Made by a program: the position numbers and the translations under genes. Of a stretch of DNA of 29,228 bases, positions 16,192 to 22,649 are shown in pieces (position 1 is the first letter of the stretch; each line of letters begins with the position of its first letter). The stretch is taken from NCBI GenBank assembly GCA_019416425.1, contig DXXK01000055.1, positions 1 through 29,228 of the forward strand, in the 5' to 3' direction. Source of the DNA: Bacteroidales bacterium. Its GTDB lineage: Bacteria > Bacteroidota > Bacteroidia > Bacteroidales > Muribaculaceae. The notes beneath the pieces were generated by a model. That model worked only from the letters and a program-made list of their open reading frames with translations. It did no database searches and had not been told where the DNA came from.

Positions 16192-17523
16192 TTATGCGGT
16201 CATTCTCTCTCGGATGAGTCTGGCATTGGAGTTCACAAGGTCGATGATGCGCTTGTGATACTCGGTGTCCTCGTTGTTTCTGCCGTGGCACTGCACCACT
16301 TTGAGGGTCTGCAAGTCAACCTCCACCGTTTCAATTATCCTGCCGTCTATCCTTGCCGATAGCACGAGGGTGTCGGCTTTCTTGTAGTATTCCGAGCCGA
16401 AAACGCAGATGTTCTGCACCTTGCCCTCCTCGTAATATTCCTCGATGCTTTCAAGCACCTTCACCGATATCTCATTGTCGGTGATTATCAGCCCGAAGAA
16501 CTTGGATTTGAGTGCCTTGAAATCCTCCTCACGCTGCTGCTCCTGGAGCAATCTCCGCTGCTCACGCTCACGCCTTTCAATCTCCATGCGCCTTTGTGCC
16601 TCGGCGTGTTCCTTTCGGTGCTTGGCTTCAATCCTGCGGCTCGCCCTGTCGTGTACCTCTATGAAATCTTCGGGGCAGATGTTCTTGGGGTTGCGTATGT
16701 CCTCGCCCAAGTTCACCAACATTCGGAGATAGTCGCACCACATGGATATGTTGTTGATTTGGTAGCGGTGGCGTTTGGCGATTAGGTACGATGCCCAAAA
16801 GTCATCGGTGTTGCGTGGATTGAGCATAAAGTATCTCATTTCCTTAATCTCACCGCCTTTCATCAGCGTCTCCATTCTTGGGTCTGATAAGAGCCTTTTG
16901 AAAAGGGTTACGGGTGATATGCCGTGGAAATCGCCCTTAAATCCGTTGCGCTTGAGTTGCGGGATGACGTTCATTCTCGGATACACGTCACTCCATGTCA
17001 CAACATTGTCGTAGAGGTCGTTATGTGAGCGAATTTCCATATCGCTCTCCAATGCCCAAAGGTCGCAGTAGTAGAATGGAAATCCTCGGAGCAACGCCAT
17101 TGTAGAGACATTGCCGTCGGGAGAAATCCACCTCTGCACAACCTCATGGCAGTAGAATTTCATCGGCTCGCCTTTCCTGCTGACATAGCGGATTTGAGCG
17201 ACACGGATAACCTGAAAACCTCCGCAGGCGGTTATCACGCTGAAATAGCGTGTTTCATTGTATGTGCGCTTGCGCGTGTCATTCACTTTGAGTTCCGCAC
17301 CGCAGTGGGGGCATCTGCAATCCGCAATGGTGTCGCATAGGCTGCCGTTCCCGCTTTTCCATTGGTGTCCGCAGTCACCGCAGGTCAGTATTCCGCTCTT
17401 GGTGCGGTATGCGAAATGCTCAATGCAGTGTGTATATGCCCATTGTTCCTGTGTGGCGGTGATGGGTCGCAGGGTGGCTGAGAGTTTAGCCACTTTCTTT
17501 TGTATTGCGGTCTTGGGTTTCAT
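16192..17523 (-). CDS. PcfJ-like protein
   Basis: A 443-aa protein resembling PcfJ of enterococcal plasmid pCF10 and its Bacteroides relatives. Near the N-terminus two cysteine pairs, CGDC (about residues 48-51) and CRCPHC (about 69-74), look like a zinc ribbon. The middle carries FYYCDLWALESDMEIR and the PcfJ-like SYLIAKRHRYQINNISMWCDYLRML. A highly charged coiled coil (about 305-350, EAQRRMEIERREREQRRLL) precedes a C-terminal beta-rich domain. The ATG at 17523 is preferred to an earlier one at 17565, which would overlap the PcfK gene. PcfJ function is unsettled; proposals centre on conjugation accessory roles. Confidence 0.8.
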   Translation of the reverse strand: MKPKTAIQKKVAKLSATLRPITATQEQWAYTHCIEHFAYRTKSGILTCGDCGHQWKSGNGSLCDTIADCRCPHCGAELKVNDTRKRTYNETRYFSVITACGGFQVIRVAQIRYVSRKGEPMKFYCHEVVQRWISPDGNVSTMALLRGFPFYYCDLWALESDMEIRSHNDLYDNVVTWSDVYPRMNVIPQLKRNGFKGDFHGISPVTLFKRLLSDPRMETLMKGGEIKEMRYFMLNPRNTDDFWASYLIAKRHRYQINNISMWCDYLRMLVNLGEDIRNPKNICPEDFIEVHDRASRRIEAKHRKEHAEAQRRMEIERREREQRRLLQEQQREEDFKALKSKFFGLIITDNEISVKVLESIEEYYEEGKVQNICVFGSEYYKKADTLVLSARIDGRIIETVEVDLQTLKVVQCHGRNNEDTEYHKRIIDLVNSNARLIRERMTA

Positions 17524-17536
17524 AGCGGTATGGGGG

Positions 17537-17968
17537 TTAAAAGTCAAATAGACTGGGTTGTTCAACTTGGGGTTTCTTTTCGGTGGCTTTCTTCGCGGTG
17601 GGTCTGCGCATCTTCGCGACCTGCTCGTCTCGGAGTTTGGCTATTGCCTCCTGCCGTGCCTCCTCCTTTTCCTTCTCGGTGAGTTCTACCGTATGGTTCA
17701 CCACCACCTTGCAGTTGATTGGGTTGCCGACCTCAATCTCGTTTTCCTCGTAGTAGTGGATTGCCATTCCGTACACCTCCGCATCGGTAAATCCGTTGCA
17801 ACCGCTTTTCTGCACTTGGTTGAGGATATATGTCACGCAGTCCTCAACGGATTTTGAGGGATTTGCGAACTTGACGGCAAACAGTGAGTCATTCTCGGCT
17901 CTCTTTTCAAGATAAGCCTTGATGGTGTCGTTGAAGGCTTGTGTGCCTTTGTTTTCTTTAGTTGCCAT
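17537..17968 (-). CDS. PcfK-like protein with a C-terminal clamp-type motif
   Basis: A 143-aa PcfK-family protein directly upstream of the PcfJ-like gene, the pairing seen on pCF10 and in Bacteroides elements. The core has FNDTIKAYLEKRAENDSLFA, SVEDCVTYILNQVQKSGCNG and a DAEVYGMAIHYYEE helix. A lysine-rich linker then leads to the last seven residues QPSLFDF, which resemble the beta sliding-clamp binding pentapeptide (consensus QLxLF). That suggests contact with the replication clamp (inference). The gap to PcfJ is 13 bp. Confidence 0.85.
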   Translation of the reverse strand: MATKENKGTQAFNDTIKAYLEKRAENDSLFAVKFANPSKSVEDCVTYILNQVQKSGCNGFTDAEVYGMAIHYYEENEIEVGNPINCKVVVNHTVELTEKEKEEARQEAIAKLRDEQVAKMRRPTAKKATEKKPQVEQPSLFDF

Positions 17969-17979
17969 AGCCGTGGGTT

Positions 17980-18207
17980 TTAGAGGATTGTCAGTATCAT
18001 TTTTTCTATATCGGTGGGGGTGAGTCCCATTTCAAAGAGCCGTCTAACAAACTCTCTGCGACTCTCTCCTCGGAGTTCTTGGAATAGCTGACGGTATGTG
18101 GATATGTTGCCGTTGAGGTATGTCTCAACCATATACTCGGATATGTCGTCAACCTCGTAGTATCGTGCTTGCTGTTCCAAGGTCTTGGAGTTTCTTTTCG
18201 TTGCCAT
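17980..18207 (-). CDS. Small hypothetical protein, accessory operon
   Basis: A 75-aa helical protein beginning MATKRNSKTLEQQARYYEVD, followed by ISEYMVETYLNGNISTYRQLF and FVRRLFEMGLTPTDIEKMIL. The ATG at 18207 has the operon's common start context (AAGAATATGGC). The C-terminal helix-turn-helix-like stretch could bind nucleic acid or protein. No family recognised. It is 11 bp upstream of the PcfK-like gene and clearly co-transcribed. Confidence 0.6.
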   Translation of the reverse strand: MATKRNSKTLEQQARYYEVDDISEYMVETYLNGNISTYRQLFQELRGESRREFVRRLFEMGLTPTDIEKMILTIL

Positions 18208-18218
18208 ATTCTTGAATT

Positions 18219-18443
18219 TTAGAGTGTCATTAACCAATAGATTGCCCCTGCTGCGGTGAGGATTGATATGAGCCAGCCTATGCCCCTTAGTATGGGTTTG
18301 ACCACTGCCCACAACGCTATCCCGATGACTGCTCCGATGATGATTGCCACCACCTTGACCGCCTTTGTGATTATGCGGTATAGATAGGAGGATTGGCGAG
18401 CTTGCCTTGACTTAAAATCTTTATGTTTTCTTGTGGCTTTCAT
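18219..18443 (-). CDS. Small two-helix membrane protein, first gene of the accessory operon
   Basis: A 74-aa protein with a strongly basic N-terminus (MKATRKHKDFKSRQARQSSY) and two hydrophobic segments at about residues 30-49 and 57-73. It would sit in the inner membrane with the basic tail inside. The ATG at 18443 is chosen over one at 18470 and over the longer open frame because of the matching context (GATATGAAAGC). It is the promoter-proximal gene of the minus-strand operon. No family recognised. Confidence 0.55.
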   Translation of the reverse strand: MKATRKHKDFKSRQARQSSYLYRIITKAVKVVAIIIGAVIGIALWAVVKPILRGIGWLISILTAAGAIYWLMTL

Positions 18444-18782
18444 ATCGGTGGGAGCTTTTTTTTGAACCATGCGTCCAAAGACAGTGTGGTTGTATGAGTT
18501 GCTTGACACCTGCAAGGCGTGTGGCGGAAGAAAAGGGATGTTCGGGCCTTGGAATAAAAAATACGAGCCGACGCAGGAGGTCTGGAGATTTTTTATCCCA
18601 AAGCCGGGAGAATATCCCTTCGCCGCACGTTCAGTCAAGTCAAGCAACCCATACAGACCCGCTTGTCAATGGTACGCCCTGACTCAAAATGGCTCCCCCG
18701 GTAGGAAAGCCCAAGAAAACATAATCGTCCCTGCTGCCACCAACGTGGCAGCAGCGGTTGGAAAATAAAAAACGGAAATGTA
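18444..18782. other. Gene-free start of the intergenic island, with a perfect hairpin
   Basis: No convincing gene. A plus-strand open frame (18469-18768) exists but looks non-coding. CTGCTGCCAC (18731-18740) and GTGGCAGCAG (18745-18754) form a perfect 10-bp stem with a CAAC loop. No T-tract follows on either strand, so a simple terminator is unlikely. The promoter of the minus-strand accessory operon should lie here, but I find no exact TAnnTTTG box on that strand. Confidence 0.4.
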
Positions 18783-18962
18783 ATCCCGCAAAGGATAATG
18801 TCCGCGCACAGGGAGCGGTACGGCATCGCCGATCCGTGGATGTGCGCGGTCTTTATCCGCGTGGATTGAAATTAACGGGATGCGGGATAAGCAAATGCCG
18901 GGGCTGGTGAAAGGCCGTCTCTTACTTTCACTCTCGCCGGTTTTGTATATCCGGCATCCCGT
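18783..18962. repeat. Structured element, copy 1
   Basis: An outer stem ATCCCGC (18783-18789) pairs with GCGGGAT (18882-18888). Inside it, 18793-18810 pairs with 18841-18858: 18 positions, only two T-T mismatches, at positions 7 and 9. The 3' flank reads GCGTGGA. The outer 3' strand has an alternative partner: 18875-18888 pairs with 18949-18962 at 13 of 14 positions. GTGAAAG (18907-18913) and CTTTCAC (18925-18931) form an inner stem of the alternative fold. Copy 2 shows the same plan with compensatory changes. Whether it acts as RNA or DNA, and on which strand, is not known. Confidence 0.65.
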
Positions 18963-19022
18963 TTGGCAACGAAAGATAAAAGGGACGGTCAGTGTAAACA
19001 GGTTTCGGCAACGCTATAAATA

Positions 19023-19201
19023 GTCCCGCGATGGGATAGTGTCCGGATGATGTCCTCCCTGTCGTTCTATTGGGAGGACGGCATACGGTCTCTATCCGCG
19101 TGGACCTGACAGGCGGGACATGGGGTTGCAGTATGTCCGGGTCGGAGCGTGGCCTCCCGGACACATCCCCGGCACGGTCTGATGCAAGCCGATGTCCCGC
19201 C
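19023..19201. repeat. Structured element, copy 2
   Basis: GTCCCGC (19023-19029) pairs with GCGGGAC (19113-19119). Inside, 19034-19059 pairs with 19072-19097: 26 positions with T-T at positions 7 and 9 exactly as in copy 1, two other mismatches and one wobble. The conserved edges are GGATARTGTCCG and CGGTCTYTATCCGCGTGGA. GGCGGGACAT (19112-19121) alternatively pairs perfectly with ATGTCCCGCC (19192-19201), enclosing ATGTCCGGG (19133-19141) with CCCGGACACAT (19156-19166). The two copies lie 240 bp apart, start to start. Confidence 0.65.
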
Positions 19202-19204
19202 ACG

Positions 19205-19236
19205 TTTGCCCATTCCGATAAAAATCGCTATCTTTG
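19205..19236 (+). promoter_or_regulatory. Near-consensus Bacteroidota promoter
   Basis: TTTG at 19205-19208, a 20-bp spacer and TATCTTTG at 19229-19236 match the Bacteroides sigma factor consensus (-33 TTTG, -7 TAnnTTTG). The predicted transcript starts near 19243 and reads toward the toxin-antitoxin pair, 280 bp away. It begins 4 bp after the end of structured copy 2. Confidence 0.7.
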
Positions 19237-19242
19237 CAGCGT

Positions 19243-19322
19243 CTAAACGTGTCTTTTTCGCACTGAAAAAGTGGATGCGGTTTCAAGGTTGGAGATTGGG
19301 CAAAGCCTAAAATCAGACCTTG
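19243..19322 (+). ncRNA. Possible structured leader or small RNA
   Basis: Directly behind the strong promoter come two hairpins and no gene. CTTTTTC (19253-19259) pairs with GAAAAAG (19265-19271). CAAGGT (19284-19289) pairs with ACCTTG (19317-19322), enclosing a GATT/AATC and GGGC-AAA-GCCT stem. No rho-independent end is visible, so it may be a long 5' leader rather than a discrete RNA. Confidence 0.35.
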
Positions 19323-19341
19323 CGGGGGCAAAAAGAGGCAA

Positions 19342-19376
19342 TTAAAAATCAAAAACAGATGTTAAAAATCAAAAAC
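19342..19376. repeat. 15-bp direct repeat with 20-bp period
   Basis: TTAAAAATCAAAAAC occurs at 19342-19356 and again, identical, at 19362-19376. The 20-bp period is about two helical turns, so both copies face the same side of the DNA. This is typical of paired protein-binding sites, or the repeat may act as a curved A-tract upstream element of the promoter at 19488. Confidence 0.5.
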
Positions 19377-19458
19377 GCAATTTTCCCCGTTTGCGGCAAC
19401 TATCTCAATCAGTACGAATTAAGTACAATCACGATACATAGACGCACTAAATTACAGC

Positions 19459-19495
19459 AAGTTACGTCATATCTCACAAATTATGCGTAACTTTG
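19459..19495 (+). promoter_or_regulatory. Toxin-antitoxin promoter with overlapping palindromic operator
   Basis: AAGTTACG (19459-19466) and CGTAACTT (19486-19493) form a perfect 8-bp inverted repeat. The right half lies within TAACTTTG (19488-19495), a -7 box of consensus form located 30 bp before the antitoxin start. A repressor bound here would block the promoter, as expected for toxin-antitoxin autoregulation. No clear -33 TTTG is seen, so the promoter may be weak. Confidence 0.5.
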
Positions 19496-19524
19496 TAATC
19501 CACTTAATAACAAGAGACAAGATT

Positions 19525-19695
19525 ATGGCACGACCAATAGCGGAAACCCCGGTTCTGACAGGCGAAGACGCAATCCGTTTTGAGAAACTCAGAATGGAGG
19601 TTGAAAGTCTCACCAAGGAACAGCGCGCCGAGAATTCAAGAAAGCTCAAAGAAGCGGTCAAGAAAGCAAAGGAATACATTACCATCTGCTTGTAA
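19525..19695 (+). CDS. Putative antitoxin of a GNAT toxin-antitoxin pair
   Basis: A 56-aa protein starting MARPIAETPVLTGEDAIRFE, followed by a charged helix rich in K, R and E (LTKEQRAENSRKLKEAVKKA). The same type of short protein precedes GNAT enzymes in other Bacteroidota, where it fits the antitoxin role. It is not recognisably a ribbon-helix-helix DUF1778 protein, the usual antitoxin of TacT/AtaT toxins. The ATG at 19525 is preferred to one at 19483, which lies inside the operator-promoter. It ends 3 bp before the toxin gene. Confidence 0.6.
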   Translation: MARPIAETPVLTGEDAIRFEKLRMEVESLTKEQRAENSRKLKEAVKKAKEYITICL

Positions 19696-19698
19696 AAG

Positions 19699-20211
19699 AT
19701 GAAACTTGTAAGACTTACGCCGGAAACCGTGCTTGACGGATTTGATTGCGGTGACGAAGATTTGAATAATTTTCTTGTCGAGGATGCCAAAGGTTTCCTC
19801 GACAAACGTATTGCCACTTCCTATATCCTTGAGGATTGCGGAAGCATTGTCGCGTATTTCTGTCTCTTGAACGACAAAATCAGCCGTCAGGATGTAACCA
19901 ATAGTCAATGGAAGAAAATCAAGGGAGGCTTCCCGGAGCGTAAGCAGTTCGGAAGTTACCCGGCAGTCAAGATTGGCAGGTTTGCCGTCTCATCAAAATA
20001 CAAGGGTCGCAATATAGGTACAGACCTGATGAATCTTCTGAAAGACATGCTTAATGGGAATCCCAATTATTCGGCGTTCCGCTATCTGACTGTTGATGCC
20101 TATCTCTCAGCCATCGACTTCTATCTGAAAAACAACTTCAAAGTGCTGTCGGAAAAGATACAGAATGACCACACACGCCTTATGTTTTTCGACATGATGG
20201 AGCTGGAATAA
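19699..20211 (+). CDS. GNAT-family acetyltransferase, probable toxin
   Basis: A 170-aa Gcn5-related N-acetyltransferase. VKIGRFAVSSKYKGRNIGTD is motif A, with the acetyl-CoA pyrophosphate loop K-G-R-N-I-G. It is preceded by IVAYFCLLND and followed by RYLTVDAYLSAIDFYLKNNF, the motif B strand and helix. The N-terminus (LDGFDCGDEDLNNFL) is the pattern seen in TacT/AtaT-like toxins that acetylate charged tRNAs. The tight coupling to a short upstream gene and the operator-like palindrome support a toxin-antitoxin module stabilising the element. A non-toxic acetyltransferase remains possible. Confidence 0.75.
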   Translation: MKLVRLTPETVLDGFDCGDEDLNNFLVEDAKGFLDKRIATSYILEDCGSIVAYFCLLNDKISRQDVTNSQWKKIKGGFPERKQFGSYPAVKIGRFAVSSKYKGRNIGTDLMNLLKDMLNGNPNYSAFRYLTVDAYLSAIDFYLKNNFKVLSEKIQNDHTRLMFFDMMELE

Positions 20212-20283
20212 GCCTGCATTTTCTGCATTATCCGCATTTTGAGATAAAAAGCACATGGATTTTGACGAGTAACATCCAGAGAT

Positions 20284-20874
20284 ATGGCGCAGCTTAACGA
20301 TTTTATGACGAGGATTGACCTGTCGGTGCTGAATGATTATGTCGCGGCTAATGGCAAGAGTGTTGTCTATGCCAAGGGCGAGAGGATTGTTCAGCAGGGG
20401 CGATTGTGCCGCTATGTGGGTGTGGTAAAGTCGGGATATTTCAAATATATGGCTCTTAATTCAAAGGGGCAGGAAGTAGTAACGGGCTTCTCTTTCGAGG
20501 GCGAAGTGGTTACTGACTATGTGCAGGGATTCCTGTATGACCAGCCTTCGCTAACCTCTATTGTCGCGGGATGCGATACTGAGGTTCAGCGGGTGTCTGT
20601 CGAAGATGCACGACGGTTTATCATAGAGCGCAATCCCGGCTTCGTGGCCGAGGTTTCCTCCAATCTGTTGCAGGAGGCTTATTGCCGTTATCTGAATGTG
20701 CTTGTAAAGACTCCGACAGAACGGTTCCATGAACTTGTCTCCCGCTATCCCGACGTCATACACAATCTGCCTATTCAGGAGATCGCTTCCTATCTGGGCA
20801 TCTCCCGCCGTCAGTTGCACCGCATCCGTGAGACTGAAAGTGCCGCCGAGGCCTCCGAATGTGAGGATATTTAA
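20284..20874 (+). CDS. Crp/Fnr-family transcription regulator
   Basis: A 196-aa regulator. Residues about 25-125 form a cyclic-nucleotide-binding-like beta roll (YAKGERIVQQGRLCRYVGVV, then a GFSFEGEVVTDY strand). A dimerisation helix follows, and the C-terminal helix-turn-helix is at about 163-182 (LPIQEIASYLGISRRQLHRI). No FNR-type cysteine cluster is seen. The arginine/serine pair that binds cAMP in Crp is not evident, so the ligand is unknown. It lies between the toxin-antitoxin pair and the AT-rich cargo, and a palindrome stands right downstream of it. Confidence 0.85.
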   Translation: MAQLNDFMTRIDLSVLNDYVAANGKSVVYAKGERIVQQGRLCRYVGVVKSGYFKYMALNSKGQEVVTGFSFEGEVVTDYVQGFLYDQPSLTSIVAGCDTEVQRVSVEDARRFIIERNPGFVAEVSSNLLQEAYCRYLNVLVKTPTERFHELVSRYPDVIHNLPIQEIASYLGISRRQLHRIRETESAAEASECEDI

Positions 20875-20914
20875 GAAAACTCTTCGCTTTACGCTGATTT
20901 TCACGGTCTAATGG

Positions 20915-20956
20915 GACATTTGTCACATCGAATGTCGATTATTCGTTGTAACTTTG
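20915..20956 (+). promoter_or_regulatory. Promoter and palindromic operator of the cargo array
   Basis: GACATT (20915-20920) and AATGTC (20931-20936) form a perfect inverted repeat with a 10-bp spacer, the size of a dimeric regulator site. TAACTTTG (20949-20956) is a consensus-type -7 box 34 bp before the first cargo start, so the palindrome covers the -33 region. The Crp/Fnr gene immediately upstream is the obvious candidate regulator; that link is inference. Confidence 0.5.
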
Positions 20957-20990
20957 CTTAATTACAGATAATAGACTATTAGAGTGAACT

Positions 20991-21842
20991 ATGTCCGATT
21001 CTCTCCGATATAAGATAGTGCTGTGGATGGTGTGGGTACAGATTGTGCTCCTGCCTATTATCATAGTGATGATAAACGTGACAAATTATGGTGTGATATG
21101 GCGATGGAATCTTATAAACAATCTTATGGCTGGAGGTTATATATTGGGGCTGCTTGCCCTTCCTATCAGCCGAGGACTTGAAAAACCGGGATTACTGAAA
21201 TGGTGGCTGAGAATAGATTTCTGGTTCTCTCTCATTCCAGCTGTCATTGCATTGCCATTGCTATTTTACTGTGGCCGACATTTTATTGTGGCCGAAGATG
21301 GCGATTATGTGCTTTATGAGGAAAGAGGGATTATGATGGCCGCCCCGCATTACTGGTTAGGCAAAAAAGAGGGGTTGCTTATTCGCAAACTGCCACAAGG
21401 TATCAAGCAATATGATTATGGAAATAAGTTAATCGAATGTTTCAAGGTTGATCCGCAAAAAGGCTGTCTTTATGGTCTGGAGCGCGGGGCATCGCCCGCT
21501 GCATGGGTGTTGCCGATTGATTCAGCCAAATATCATAGTCATGCCAAAGAAATAACAGCACTAATAGACAGTTTATATCAATTACAGCCTCTACTATCAC
21601 AAGAATCTTACGGTACTTTCGTTTATCCTGACAATTTCGCGGAAATTAATTACGAAGGAGGAGAAATAAGTTACACGGATTCCATTAGTTATGATATTGA
21701 TTTTTCTGAAAGCGATAGTCTGAGGATTATTATTTACGATGGCAAATTCCCTCATCTGTCAATTCCTAAAAATGCTACTGGTAATTTTTCTCCCAATGAA
21801 GTCAAAACTTTCATAGAGAAACTGAAAGGAGGCAAACAATGA
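20991..21842 (+). CDS. Unknown membrane protein, first gene of the cargo array
   Basis: A 283-aa protein with three membrane segments at about residues 8-29, 40-60 and 72-95. A soluble domain of about 185 residues follows, with GDYVLYEERGIMMAAPHYWL, PQGCLYGLERG-like loops and a beta-rich acidic end. No family recognised. It is AT-rich compared with the tra genes. It overlaps the next gene by 4 bp (ATGA), and the two may form a functional pair (membrane plus exported protein). Confidence 0.65.
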   Translation: MSDSLRYKIVLWMVWVQIVLLPIIIVMINVTNYGVIWRWNLINNLMAGGYILGLLALPISRGLEKPGLLKWWLRIDFWFSLIPAVIALPLLFYCGRHFIVAEDGDYVLYEERGIMMAAPHYWLGKKEGLLIRKLPQGIKQYDYGNKLIECFKVDPQKGCLYGLERGASPAAWVLPIDSAKYHSHAKEITALIDSLYQLQPLLSQESYGTFVYPDNFAEINYEGGEISYTDSISYDIDFSESDSLRIIIYDGKFPHLSIPKNATGNFSPNEVKTFIEKLKGGKQ

Positions 21843-22579
21843 AACATCAGATATTTCTAACAATAATGCTCGCGCTGGCAACTCTCGTATGCAGTGGGCA
21901 GTCATTTCTGTCAAAATATCCGAAACTTACCAAGAAGAACCTTAGTGAGTTTTTCGAGGATTGGCAAGCCTATTCTGATTCAGTAGCAGGCACGGTAAAT
22001 TGTCATTCAGATATCTGCAATGCTGTAAATGCAGAATTTGATTCGTGTTTTCATGTTATCAGAGAATTGCAAAGCTGCGTTTCTCACTATGTAAAGAAGT
22101 CGAAAAGAAAAGAATTCGGAATTATTCCTCAATATATTCAGGTTGAATACTATCCTATTTCACCGACACCCAACGACACGCTATTCTTCTCTTGGGGATA
22201 TTCAGAATTGCATCTTGATAAAATGGTTGAATACACCATAACACCTCGGTTGCGACCTAACGAGTTATACCTTACATCGAATATAGATGACCGCCTAATG
22301 GAATTTTTAGCAGGTAAAAGTGTAGCACATGAAAGACCGGCTAAATATCTTAAAAAGAATATTAAGGAATTAAAGAAATACCTTTGGCGTTACAATGGAG
22401 ATTTCAACGGAGGTGTGATTTTTAACAATTTCCCTTATGTCTATTATGTACGAGCTACAAATGATTTTATAGTATTGTATGTAAGAGATGGGTATTATAC
22501 CGGCTATGAAATATGGTATATTAAGAAAGAAGGTAAGTTTGAACGTGTTTCAGGCAAACATAATACTTGGATAGCATAA
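21839..22579 (+). CDS. Unknown exported protein of the cargo array
   Basis: A 246-aa protein with an N-terminal signal (MKHQIFLTIMLALATLVCSG). The cysteine at residue 18 in LVCSG could be a lipobox, but the match is imperfect. The mature part has a helical region with four cysteines (CHSDICNAVNAEFDSC, then LQSC) that could form disulfides in the periplasm, followed by beta strands (GIIPQYIQVEYYPI, TLFFSWGYSEL). No family recognised. It overlaps the upstream gene by 4 bp. Confidence 0.65.
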   Translation: MKHQIFLTIMLALATLVCSGQSFLSKYPKLTKKNLSEFFEDWQAYSDSVAGTVNCHSDICNAVNAEFDSCFHVIRELQSCVSHYVKKSKRKEFGIIPQYIQVEYYPISPTPNDTLFFSWGYSELHLDKMVEYTITPRLRPNELYLTSNIDDRLMEFLAGKSVAHERPAKYLKKNIKELKKYLWRYNGDFNGGVIFNNFPYVYYVRATNDFIVLYVRDGYYTGYEIWYIKKEGKFERVSGKHNTWIA

Positions 22580-22649
22580 TGAAACTATATTTCAGTGGCG
22601 CAATTATGATTAAGTGACAGAAATAACTACATATCATAGCAAATAATAT

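Noticed and set aside
18469..18768. Plus-strand open frame of 99 codons opposite the start of the accessory operon
   Set aside because: Its ATG lies only 26 bp from the divergent gene start, the composition is not protein-like, the frame includes the perfect hairpin at 18731-18754, and no family resemblance is seen.
18783..19201. CRISPR array or integron attC interpretation of the twin elements
   Set aside because: There are only two long, non-identical copies with paired changes, no short repeat-spacer pattern, no cas genes, and no integron-type core site or integrase.
20216..20238. Three GCATT words at an exact 9-bp period before the Crp/Fnr gene
   Set aside because: Five-base words are too short to rule out chance, and the spacing does not match a standard regulator site.
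22582..22618. Short ATGAAACT frame after the 246-residue gene as another seam
   Set aside because: Only the first eight bases match; the invariant core TAAACGATTTTGGA and the K-R-F-W codons are absent.
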